Origin: DATCHW01 sp036508135
GTDB taxonomy: Bacteria > Bacteroidota > Ignavibacteria > Tepidaquicellales > Tepidaquicellaceae
Assembly (NCBI GenBank): GCA_036508135.1
Contig: DATCHW010000173.1
Coordinates: 1-5,751 of the forward strand
Direction: 5' to 3'
DNA: 5,751 bases
The position numbers and the translations under genes were made by a program. Positions 1-5,433 of this stretch are shown piece after piece. The notes below the pieces were generated by a model that had not been told where the DNA came from, did not search any database, and was given only the letters and a program-made list of their open reading frames with translations. Each line of letters starts with the position of its first letter. The stretch's first letter is position 1.

Positions 1-1539
1 TCTTGGTGAAATAATTACGCTTGTGATTTCCCGTGCAGGTTCCAGTATCTCATAATCAGGAATATTAGAGGCCATTGTGATAGCTGCTTCAGATCGTTTT
101 TGAAGCAGAAAAGTGTAGATGGCATCGCTGAGATTGAATTTTCGCTGCATACCAACCATGTTCAATTCGGTCCTTGGCAGATTTGAGATCTCTTTTGAGA
201 GTTTTTCTGATCTGTAATTCAGCTCGTTGAGTGATAGATTAAGTGTATTAAGATTATTAGACACATTCTCAATAATCGTCTTTTTCTGTAACTTAATCTT
301 ATTTTCGAGCTGCCCCAGGAACAGGTTTTTTTCTGCATTATTGCTTAATATACTTGACTTTTCGGCATTAAGGGCAAGAAGGTCCAGGATAAGCTTGTTC
401 ATAATAGGATCAGCCACGTTTGCTGCAGAGGGAGGAGCAATCCCAGCTATATCCTGATTCTTATTGAAATAATCCAGAATATAATTATAATAACGTTCCT
501 GTATCTTCAGAGTTGAACGTTCAGTTTCTATAAGGGTCATTTGTTCCAGGGCTTTCTGTCCCTGGTAACTAAGGTCCGTAACCTGGTTAGCCGACCGGTA
601 ATCCTTTAACTTAGATTCAGATTTAAGAAGAGAATCAGATATTTCAGAAATTTGCGAATCGATAAAATTTACCGTATTTAATGCAATTTTATTCTTTTTT
701 GAAAGGTCATGGTCCAGGTAAGATTGAAGGTACCTGTTCAAAAAATCAATTGTAAGTCCGATGTTTTCCCCCTGAAAATAAATATTTATTAATGATGACT
801 TAATACTGACCGGTTCAACTATAAGTTTTTTAAGATACTCTTTTGTAAGAAAATCAAGATGGTAAAATTCAAAATAAAGAAGATCTTCATCTTTTGAATC
901 TGCCATAAGGAGATCTTTATTTAGAGATACCGAGAATTTAAAATTCTTATTGCTGATAGTCTCATTAAACTTGCAAATTGTATCTATTGACAAAACATTA
1001 TCTTCACTTACAATCACGTTATCAACATAATTGTATAGCTCAACTTTACCTTCTGATGATGTGAGTCTGAAAGAGTTACCGTCAAGAATGTCAACATAAA
1101 ATTTGGCATTGATTGGTTGTACATGCGATTTATCAATATTTACTCTAAAAGGAGAATCAAGATAAATCTGCTGCTTCTGTCCGAACATTTTGTTCTTTTC
1201 AGCAAAATACCCGACTTCAAGATTAAGCTTGCTTATAGTCGTTGAAACAAGCGTAAATGAATTAAGGCTGCTAATATCGTTTTGAAGATTTTTCAATTCT
1301 CCAAATGCTCCTAATCCTTTGAATAGATCGCTGGAACCAAGCAGGGATGAACGTTTGTCCTCAACCGGTCCGATTATGGAATTTACCTCGTATACTGTCG
1401 GTGAAAACCTGTTGATCATAAAAGCAACAGTTAAGCAAATTACAAAACTGGCTATATAAAAATATTTATAAGATAAAGCTGTTAATATGAATTCCTTGAT
1501 ATTAAAAGCTTCGGATGCGGATTCGTTTTGATTCGACAT
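1..1539 (-). CDS. Wzc/GumC-type polysaccharide chain-length determinant or tyrosine autokinase, N-terminal 513 residues (partial)
   Basis: The frame is open from an ATG at 1539 down to base 1, giving 513 codons with no stop, so the gene is cut by the window edge. A Wzz-like N-terminus is visible: a cytoplasmic tail, one membrane segment at about residues 26-44, then SPTVYEV (46-52), the usual start of the periplasmic domain. A long, heptad-like periplasmic region lies at about 290-450. It is followed by a GNVR-like segment (454-502) containing LPRTELNMVGMQRKFN and ending PDYEILEPA, the block that normally precedes the second membrane segment. In this family that segment is followed either by a cytoplasmic tyrosine kinase with Walker motifs (Wzc) or by nothing (kinase-less GumC type); that part is missing here, so the kinase is not established. 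The protein is expected in the inner membrane, setting polymer length with its Wza partner. It starts 16 bp after the export lipoprotein stop, so the two are very probably cotranscribed. No Shine-Dalgarno is seen before the start; the upstream bases are A/T-rich. Confidence 0.9.
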   Translation of the reverse strand, partial: MSNQNESASEAFNIKEFILTALSYKYFYIASFVICLTVAFMINRFSPTVYEVNSIIGPVEDKRSSLLGSSDLFKGLGAFGELKNLQNDISSLNSFTLVSTTISKLNLEVGYFAEKNKMFGQKQQIYLDSPFRVNIDKSHVQPINAKFYVDILDGNSFRLTSSEGKVELYNYVDNVIVSEDNVLSIDTICKFNETISNKNFKFSVSLNKDLLMADSKDEDLLYFEFYHLDFLTKEYLKKLIVEPVSIKSSLINIYFQGENIGLTIDFLNRYLQSYLDHDLSKKNKIALNTVNFIDSQISEISDSLLKSESKLKDYRSANQVTDLSYQGQKALEQMTLIETERSTLKIQERYYNYILDYFNKNQDIAGIAPPSAANVADPIMNKLILDLLALNAEKSSILSNNAEKNLFLGQLENKIKLQKKTIIENVSNNLNTLNLSLNELNYRSEKLSKEISNLPRTELNMVGMQRKFNLSDAIYTFLLQKRSEAAITMASNIPDYEILEPAREITSVIISPR

Positions 1540-1555
1540 TTAAAAAGTATTTATT

Positions 1556-2314
1556 TTAGAATTTAACACCTGTAAAAAGCAAAACTGCTATCAGAGTTGT
1601 AACAGAGGTAAGTACTGTCGTAAAAGTAATATTTGAATAACTTGAAGAAATGGCTTTCAGCGGTTCTACGACAATCACATCATTAGGCAGAATATAATAA
1701 TAGTCCTTGCCTGCAATCTTTGAATCTGACAGATTTAACCGGTAATGCATTATCTTCTCACCTTCATTTCTTATCAGAATAATATTTTTCCGGTCGCCGT
1801 ATCGTGTAAGTCCTCCGCCAAGACCTAATGCTTCATAAATAGTGAGTTTATCCTGGGTAAATGGAAAGACACCCTGGCGCTGAACCTCACCCATAACAGT
1901 GATTTGGTTATCAATATATTTGACAATTATTGAAGTATTGGAAACATAATCACTCAGTGCTTTCTGAATTTTTATAGCAGCCTGGGCTGTTGTAAGAGAG
2001 CCTACATTTATACTACCTACAAAAGGGAAATTTATATTACCGGCTTCATTAACGAGATATCCGATAACACCATTGCCACTACCATACATCATTTCCTGGG
2101 AATCATTAAATATCTGGCTGGTTTGCACATCAATACTAAGCACTTTGACATAAAGTTTATCAAATGGCATAATTATCTTCTGGGTTCTGGGATTAACTCC
2201 CGGTTCCTGAAGGTCATTAATGTCGTTGAAATAACTTAGCTTTTTTGTAGGGACACAAGAAACAGTAAAGATCATCATGAAAATAACCAGTGCTTTATAA
2301 AAACTAAACTTCAT
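1556..2314 (-). CDS. Wza-type outer-membrane polysaccharide export lipoprotein
   Basis: This 252-residue protein begins with a lipoprotein signal peptide: K2 and K7, a hydrophobic core at 8-18, and a lipobox TVSC with the lipidated Cys at 20. A Poly_export domain follows at about 47-135, with GYLVNEAGNINFPFVG at 85-100. A SLBB-like domain lies at about 138-190, with VMGEVQRQGVFPF (140-152) and the glycine-rich GLGGGLTRYGDRKNI (164-178). A C-terminal hydrophobic helix at about 229-249 is typical of the Bacteroidota version, which is shorter than E. coli Wza. The role is to form, with the adjacent chain-length protein, the trans-envelope channel for capsule or exopolysaccharide. The frame extends 16 codons upstream to an ATG at 2362, but the start at 2314 is preferred because it gives a normal-length signal peptide; the extension adds an Arg-containing N-region that a lipoprotein does not need. 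A perfect TAAATTTG -7 element lies upstream at 2386-2393, so this gene and the next probably have their own promoter. Family assignment is firm; substrate is unknown. Confidence 0.93.
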   Translation of the reverse strand: MKFSFYKALVIFMMIFTVSCVPTKKLSYFNDINDLQEPGVNPRTQKIIMPFDKLYVKVLSIDVQTSQIFNDSQEMMYGSGNGVIGYLVNEAGNINFPFVGSINVGSLTTAQAAIKIQKALSDYVSNTSIIVKYIDNQITVMGEVQRQGVFPFTQDKLTIYEALGLGGGLTRYGDRKNIILIRNEGEKIMHYRLNLSDSKIAGKDYYYILPNDVIVVEPLKAISSSYSNITFTTVLTSVTTLIAVLLFTGVKF

Positions 2315-2385
2315 TTTCTCTAACCTGGCAATTGGCAATATGCATCTGGCTATCATAGTCATATCATGCTCGTTTTAGTTTAAAG

Positions 2386-2393
2386 CAAATTTA
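2386..2393 (-). promoter_or_regulatory. Candidate -7 element TAAATTTG for the wza-wzc-like pair
   Basis: On the minus strand these bases read TAAATTTG, an exact match to the Bacteroidota sigma-ABfr -7 consensus TAnnTTTG. A transcript starting about 7 bases downstream would have a leader of about 65 nt before the ATG at 2314. No good TTTG is found at the expected -33 position: about 19 bases upstream the sequence is ATTA, at the junction with the repeat element. The core promoter therefore abuts the element end. The call rests on one short match in AT-rich DNA and is tentative. Confidence 0.4.
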
Positions 2394-2404
2394 ATTATTT
2401 TATT

Positions 2405-2413
2405 TTACTTTTT
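2405..2413. repeat. Left target-site duplication TTACTTTTT of repeat element copy 1
   Basis: The 9 bases TTACTTTTT immediately precede the left terminal inverted repeat and recur at 2915-2923 immediately after the right one. The direct repeat can be stretched to 13 bases (ATTTTACTTTTTA at 2402-2414 and 2912-2924) if it is allowed to overlap the element ends, so the exact duplication length is ambiguous between 9 and about 13. The sequence is T-rich, so some chance similarity is possible, but its position flush with the inverted repeats on both sides fits a transposition scar. Confidence 0.75.
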
Positions 2414-2427
2414 AATGAGTATCGGCA
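2414..2427 (+). repeat. Left terminal inverted repeat, copy 1
   Basis: AATGAGTATCGGCA is the exact reverse complement of 2901-2914. The left end of copy 2 (5434-5447) is the same except for one base (AATGAGTGTCGGCA), which supports this as the true element end. Confidence 0.8.
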
Positions 2428-2555
2428 TTCATATATATAAGTTAATTTATTCAAGCTATACCCGGGGAGATTCCTCATTTCGCTTCCCAATTTATGTATG
2501 TATTTATCAGATTTAGAATGGCTTCATTCGGAATGACATTGTCATTTTTAGACAA

Positions 2556-2644
2556 GAGGGAAGGAAAAAGTGTTGATTCGCCGTCATGAAGACAGCTTAA
2601 GTAAAACTATTTTTTACGGCGAATCAACGCTTTTTCCTTCCCTT
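2556..2644 (+). repeat. Central long hairpin (P3) of copy 1
   Basis: Bases 2556-2584 pair with 2616-2644 to give a 29-bp stem without bulges, closing a 31-nt loop. Two of the pairs are wobbles when read as plus-strand RNA: U2571.G2629 and G2556.U2644. The innermost part contains GATTCGCCGT paired with ACGGCGAATC. No run of T follows the hairpin on either strand, so it does not look like a simple Rho-independent terminator. The equivalent stem in copy 2 (5576-5654) has changed sequence yet kept pairing. Confidence 0.85.
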
Positions 2645-2742
2645 CCTATACCATAAAAAACATGTCATTCCGAATTCAGCCACCTTTTAGCAACCTCAGG
2701 TCAAGTTGAAGAACCCGGGAAAGGTGGATGAATGAGGAATCT

Positions 2743-2900
2743 TATGGTGCCTTTACATAACCTTTCCAGGGTATTTCATATATAGCTATTGATCTCATCG
2801 CACTTATAATGTGCATTTTATAAAATATTGCCATTAGTATTTCATCACCACCATCGAATCTCATTCGCTTTCTCGATATCTCTCTGATCTTATTATTGTT
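2743..2900. other. Right third of element copy 1, outside the folded core
   Basis: No gene is seen here. Visible structure includes a perfect 12-bp palindrome ATTTTATAAAAT (2815-2826), a small hairpin CGAAT-CTC-ATTCG (2855-2867), and GGGTATTTCATATATA near 2770. The last loosely mirrors the TATATATA and ATACCCGG motifs near the left end, suggesting a degenerate subterminal inverted repeat. A segment near 2856 (GAATCTCATTCGCTTTC) resembles the left-arm motif GATTCCTCATTTCGCTTCC at 2469-2487 in the same orientation. Confidence 0.4.
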
Positions 2901-2914
2901 TGCCGATACTCATT
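2901..2914 (-). repeat. Right terminal inverted repeat, copy 1
   Basis: TGCCGATACTCATT is the exact reverse complement of 2414-2427. It is directly followed by the second copy of the flanking direct repeat. Confidence 0.8.
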
Positions 2915-2923
2915 TTACTTTTT
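2915..2923. repeat. Right target-site duplication TTACTTTTT of copy 1
   Basis: These nine bases are identical to 2405-2413 and flush with the right inverted repeat. Removing 2414-2923 restores a single TTACTTTTT, and the gap between the sugar transferase stop and the export lipoprotein start would then be about 115 bp. Confidence 0.75.
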
Positions 2924-2939
2924 ATATTCTTTTTCAATT

Positions 2940-4391
2940 CTACAGCCCCGTTCTCTGAAATACAGTTTTAATTGTTTTGAGAAAAATTACAAAATCCAAC
3001 CTCAGAGACCAGTTATCTATATAAGCTAAATCGAGCTCCATCCATTTTTCGAATTTGATGTTGTTTCTGTCTGGTTTAATCTGCCAGAAACACGACAACC
3101 CAGGCTTAACTGAAAGACGTCTTAGCTGCCAGCGTTTGTACTGAATGGTTTCGCTGGGGATAGGAGGGCGGGGGCCTATCAGGGACATTTCTCCTTTTAG
3201 TATATTAAAAAGCTGTGGTAGTTCATCTAATCCTGTTTTCCGTAGTAATTTTCCGATCTTTGTTACACGCGGATCGTCTTTTATTTTGAATACAGGACCA
3301 TCCATCTCATTCTCTTTTTCAAGATCCATTCGAAGAGCCTCAGCATTTGTAACCATTGTCCTGAATTTATACAGATTGAACAGACGTCCTCTTAACCCGA
3401 CTCTGGTTTGTTTGTATATTATTGGTCCGGGTGATTGTATTTTTATTAAAATAGCAATCATTAAAAGAACAGGAGATAAGCAAATTGTCATGAAAAGGGA
3501 AATATTAAGATCCACAATTTTTTTTACATCCAGTGCGTAAACATTATGTGGTATATTAATAAAGGTAAGGAACTTTTCACTTCCAATATTCGTTTTTATT
3601 GCGTTAGTGAGGTTGACTCTGCTTTCCTTGTAATTAAGCCTAAAAACAACACCAAGTTCTTCACATGATCTTACAACATTTCTAACTTCAGACGGAACAA
3701 CCTTGCTCTTTAAATATAGAACTTCATCAACAATATCACCTTCCATGAGGTCATTAATTACTCCGATATATTCTTCTGATAGCAGTATTATTGCCTTTTC
3801 GTATTTTTCTTTAACCAGATCGGATGTGGTAAATAATGATACTATCCTGTAACCCCATTCTTTACTTGACAGGAGTTCGTCAATAAAAGGTATTGATGTA
3901 TCGTCAGCTATTAAAACAATATTTATAAAATTATACCCTTTAGCTCTATAAATTTTGAATACCTTGTACTCTATTATCCTGGAAAATAAGAGGAAGAAGA
4001 AACCCAAAAGAGCAAAGTCAATAAGGAAGAGACGGGAAATTAAATACAGCTTAAAAACAAAATAAAAAACCAATAAAAGAATGATTATCAGCACTGTTGA
4101 TTGAAGATATTCAAAGAATAAGACTTTGTAGCGCTTCGTTCTTGGAATTTCAGTGACTTGAATCAGGTATAGAGCTATAAGCCAGAATGGGAGGATTAAG
4201 AGGAAAAGCCAAAGCAATCTTGTTTCGGAGAAAAAGAATCCTCCCGTTTCAAAGTAGTTTATTAAATATGAGAATTGAAAGGCCTGTGCAATTGAAATAA
4301 CGTCTATTGCGCCCAATAGAAAACCTAAAAGATTCCATTTTTTTATAAATGAAATTAATTTAGGAGAAAAAAGGGTATTAATTAAATCCAT
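2940..4391 (-). CDS. WcaJ/PssA-type polyprenyl-phosphate sugar-1-phosphate transferase (initiating enzyme of polysaccharide repeat unit)
   Basis: This 483-residue protein has the full polyisoprenyl-phosphate hexose-1-phosphate transferase layout. Four hydrophobic segments lie near residues 20-40, 58-78, 98-117 and 120-140. A cytoplasmic Rossmann-like region spans about 150-260. A membrane segment at about 293-317 is followed by the catalytic bacterial sugar transferase domain (to 483). Signature motifs are SPGPIIYKQTRVG (320-332), YKFRTM (341-346), DPRVTKIGKLLRKTGLDELP (373-392), GEMSLIGPRPP (400-410) and LDLAYIDNW (453-461). D389-E390 in LDELPQ corresponds to the Asp-Glu dyad of the PglC/WcaJ fold. 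The enzyme is expected to move a sugar-1-phosphate from a nucleotide sugar to undecaprenyl phosphate at the inner membrane; which sugar cannot be told. The Rossmann-like region reads INIVLIADDTS (156-166) and lacks the glycine-rich loop usual there, so it may not bind nucleotide. The gene starts 69 bp after the methyltransferase-like gene and ends 16 bp before the flanking repeat of copy 1. Length and motifs indicate an intact gene. Confidence 0.95.
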   Translation of the reverse strand: MDLINTLFSPKLISFIKKWNLLGFLLGAIDVISIAQAFQFSYLINYFETGGFFFSETRLLWLFLLILPFWLIALYLIQVTEIPRTKRYKVLFFEYLQSTVLIIILLLVFYFVFKLYLISRLFLIDFALLGFFFLLFSRIIEYKVFKIYRAKGYNFINIVLIADDTSIPFIDELLSSKEWGYRIVSLFTTSDLVKEKYEKAIILLSEEYIGVINDLMEGDIVDEVLYLKSKVVPSEVRNVVRSCEELGVVFRLNYKESRVNLTNAIKTNIGSEKFLTFINIPHNVYALDVKKIVDLNISLFMTICLSPVLLMIAILIKIQSPGPIIYKQTRVGLRGRLFNLYKFRTMVTNAEALRMDLEKENEMDGPVFKIKDDPRVTKIGKLLRKTGLDELPQLFNILKGEMSLIGPRPPIPSETIQYKRWQLRRLSVKPGLSCFWQIKPDRNNIKFEKWMELDLAYIDNWSLRLDFVIFLKTIKTVFQRTGL

Positions 4392-4460
4392 AATCTAAAA
4401 TAAGTGCCTAAAGTACTTATAGTTTTGGTTGATTAAAGTACTAAAAAATCGGATTACTTA
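4392..4460 (-). other. Short intergenic spacer with repeated TACTTTA motif
   Basis: The 69-bp gap holds a 9-base direct repeat, TAAAGTACT at 4409-4417 and 4434-4442, 25 bases apart, which reads AGTACTTTA on the coding strand. The copy nearer the sugar transferase continues as TACTTTAG, a 7-of-8 match to the TAnnTTTG -7 consensus, but no TTTG is seen at the expected -33. The same copy also forms an ATAAGT/ACTTAT inverted repeat around 4399-4420. This could be a weak internal promoter, a protein site, or chance in AT-rich DNA. No Shine-Dalgarno is present before the ATG at 4391. Confidence 0.25.
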
Positions 4461-5093
4461 TTAGTTATCGGTAGTCTTCAGACTTTGTGCACAGAAATAA
4501 GTAAGTCCACTTATTCCGGTCATGTTCAAAACATTAAAACCGTGATCTTTCAGTAATAAAGTAACATTTGCACGCGACATATAATGATTAGTTCTTGAAT
4601 CCATCAGACTGTATATCCTGTTCAAAAAAGGAACCCTTGACATAATACCATTTTCTATGGCATTCCGGATTTTATTCTTTTTATATGGTGATAAGTTATT
4701 TCTTAGTATAAATCCATCAATATCCTTATTATCAACGAAACACCCTATAAAATTGCTTTTAGGAGACAGATTATGATATATGGAATGGAGAAAATTTTTA
4801 ATTTCTTTTATCTGGTTAAGTTCCTTCAGGTTAATAACAGTATTAACGTGCTTCATCTCTTCTGAATCGTAATAATAGTGATAAAGTGAGGAAAGAACTA
4901 CCAGATTTGGATCATTGTTCAGACCTAATGATTCAATATAATCAACAAAACTTTCACATCCTTCAGAAGTCAACATTTCGAAAACGAGATTCTTTTTTAC
5001 TAAATCAATTGAAGTATCACCAAACATAACAAGATTGTTAATATACTGATTGTTAATAACATCCGGTATATTTATTGTTGTATTGTTTTCCAT
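4461..5093 (-). CDS. Methyltransferase-fold-like protein of Bacteroidota polysaccharide loci, short form
   Basis: This 210-residue soluble protein has no signal peptide or membrane segment. From memory of the family, I recognise a pattern often encoded next to initiating sugar transferases in Bacteroidota: a stretch like VINLKELNQIKEIKNFLHSI (86-105), then NLSPKSNFIGCFVDN (108-122), and later FLNRIYSLMDSR (156-167), MSRANVTLLLKDHGFNVLN (172-190) and GLTYFCAQ (196-203). These fit the last strands and helices of a class I SAM methyltransferase: a beta strand after a LxPxxxFIG turn, then a helix and a strand ending in YFCA. The N-terminal half shows no GxGxG motif I, so SAM binding is doubtful. 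The family members I recall are longer and carry a hydrophobic hairpin between the FIGC and FLNRIY blocks; here that part is replaced by a charged segment of about 30 residues. The gene is the first of the minus-strand run and lies 69 bp ahead of the sugar transferase. Function unknown; a partner or regulator of the transferase is conjecture. Confidence 0.6.
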   Translation of the reverse strand: MENNTTINIPDVINNQYINNLVMFGDTSIDLVKKNLVFEMLTSEGCESFVDYIESLGLNNDPNLVVLSSLYHYYYDSEEMKHVNTVINLKELNQIKEIKNFLHSIYHNLSPKSNFIGCFVDNKDIDGFILRNNLSPYKKNKIRNAIENGIMSRVPFLNRIYSLMDSRTNHYMSRANVTLLLKDHGFNVLNMTGISGLTYFCAQSLKTTDN

Positions 5094-5096
5094 GTT

Positions 5097-5199
5097 AAAA
5101 GTTGTTTATTACAGAAGTGAAACTATGAAATAAAATAACCTAAGTCAATAGGTTAAGGCTGTAAGACAGGAAAACCGGGTTATTAGAAAAGTTGTTTAT
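5097..5199. repeat. 13-base direct repeat pair AAAAGTTGTTTAT
   Basis: Identical 13-mers lie at 5097-5109 and 5187-5199, 90 bases apart. The first begins 4 bases before the ATG of the methyltransferase-like gene, where it forms the ribosome-binding region. They could be a regulator site pair or a small local duplication; AT-richness makes a chance match possible. Confidence 0.35.
5119..5149 (-). promoter_or_regulatory. Candidate promoter for the methyltransferase-like/sugar-transferase pair
   Basis: On the minus strand ATTG (5149-5146) is followed after 20 bases by TAGTTTCA (from 5125 down), close to the Bacteroidota TTTG-N19-TAnnTTTG pattern with one mismatch in each part. Transcription would start near 5112, leaving a leader of about 19 nt before the ATG at 5093. 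This is weak pattern evidence only. Confidence 0.3.
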
Positions 5200-5433
5200 A
5201 GTTGAATTAGGTATATTCATCCATAAATATAAATCGTTGGTACAAAAAAATGAATCATTTGTCAAAATGAAGAAAATTTATCAACATTTATTGATAATTT
5301 CTTAAGAGCTGCTTATTTAATTGTCACAAAATGCATATAAACAGATAGATAAGGAATGTTTTAGCTATAAGAATGTATTGAGATTAAATATTTGGTTTTT
5401 TGACGAATGGAGGAAATATTTGGATTAAAATTT

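Larger units (their letters stand above)
2414..2914 (+). mobile_element. MITE-like non-autonomous element, copy 1 (complete)
   Basis: A 501-bp intergenic block bounded by perfect 14-bp terminal inverted repeats and flanked by a 9-bp direct repeat. No open frame of useful length is seen on either strand, so it would need a transposase supplied elsewhere. Its left two thirds (core 2468-2742) can fold into a three-way junction. P1 pairs 2468-2479 with 2731-2742 (12 bp, perfect). P2 pairs 2526-2538 with 2663-2675 (13 bp, perfect) and encloses the long central stem P3. P4 pairs 2680-2687 with 2720-2727 (8 bp). The right third (2743-2900) has smaller palindromes. The element lies 16 bp past the stop of the sugar transferase gene and 100 bp before the export lipoprotein start, a tolerated gap between two transcription blocks. 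A diverged second copy begins at 5434 in the same orientation. Plus orientation is assigned because most wobble pairs are G.U on that strand. The transposase family cannot be named; a 9-bp duplication occurs in several IS families. Confidence 0.75.
5094..5433. other. Gene-free AT-rich region upstream of the methyltransferase-like gene
   Basis: No gene is supported on either strand. The stretch contains the candidate promoter at 5119-5149, a 13-base direct repeat AAAAGTTGTTTAT (5097-5109 and 5187-5199), and a second 10-base repeat AAATATTTGG (5386-5395 and 5414-5423). It also holds an AT-rich hairpin with a 6-bp core TATCAA/TTGATA (5279-5284 with 5291-5296), extendable to about 10 bp with one bulge. 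That hairpin is not followed by a clear T run on either strand, so it is not called a terminator. The region separates the operon start from repeat element copy 2. Confidence 0.6.

Noticed and set aside
227..457. 76-codon plus-strand open frame
   Set aside because: It lies wholly inside the minus-strand chain-length protein gene, shows no recognisable domain, and is best explained as a shadow frame.
2315..2362. Longer start (ATG at 2362) for the export lipoprotein
   Set aside because: It adds 16 residues ahead of a complete lipoprotein signal peptide and leaves only about 17 nt from the predicted transcription start. The start at 2314 is more natural, although the longer form cannot be excluded.
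2556..2644. Central hairpin as an intrinsic terminator of the sugar transferase transcript
   Set aside because: Neither side of the stem is followed by a run of T on the transcribed strand, and the stem is far longer than usual terminators. A terminating or blocking effect is still possible but not shown.
2468..2742. Retron msr/msd RNA
   Set aside because: The long stem and branched fold recall a retron, but there is no reverse transcriptase in the window, and the inverted ends plus target duplication are better explained by a transposable element.
3145..3540. 131-codon plus-strand open frame
   Set aside because: It is antisense to the conserved catalytic domain of the sugar transferase; its residues mirror that gene's codons and match no known family.
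5267..5305. 12-codon plus-strand frame starting ATGAAGAAA
   Set aside because: It is very short, overlaps an AT-rich hairpin, and has no ribosome binding or conservation evidence.
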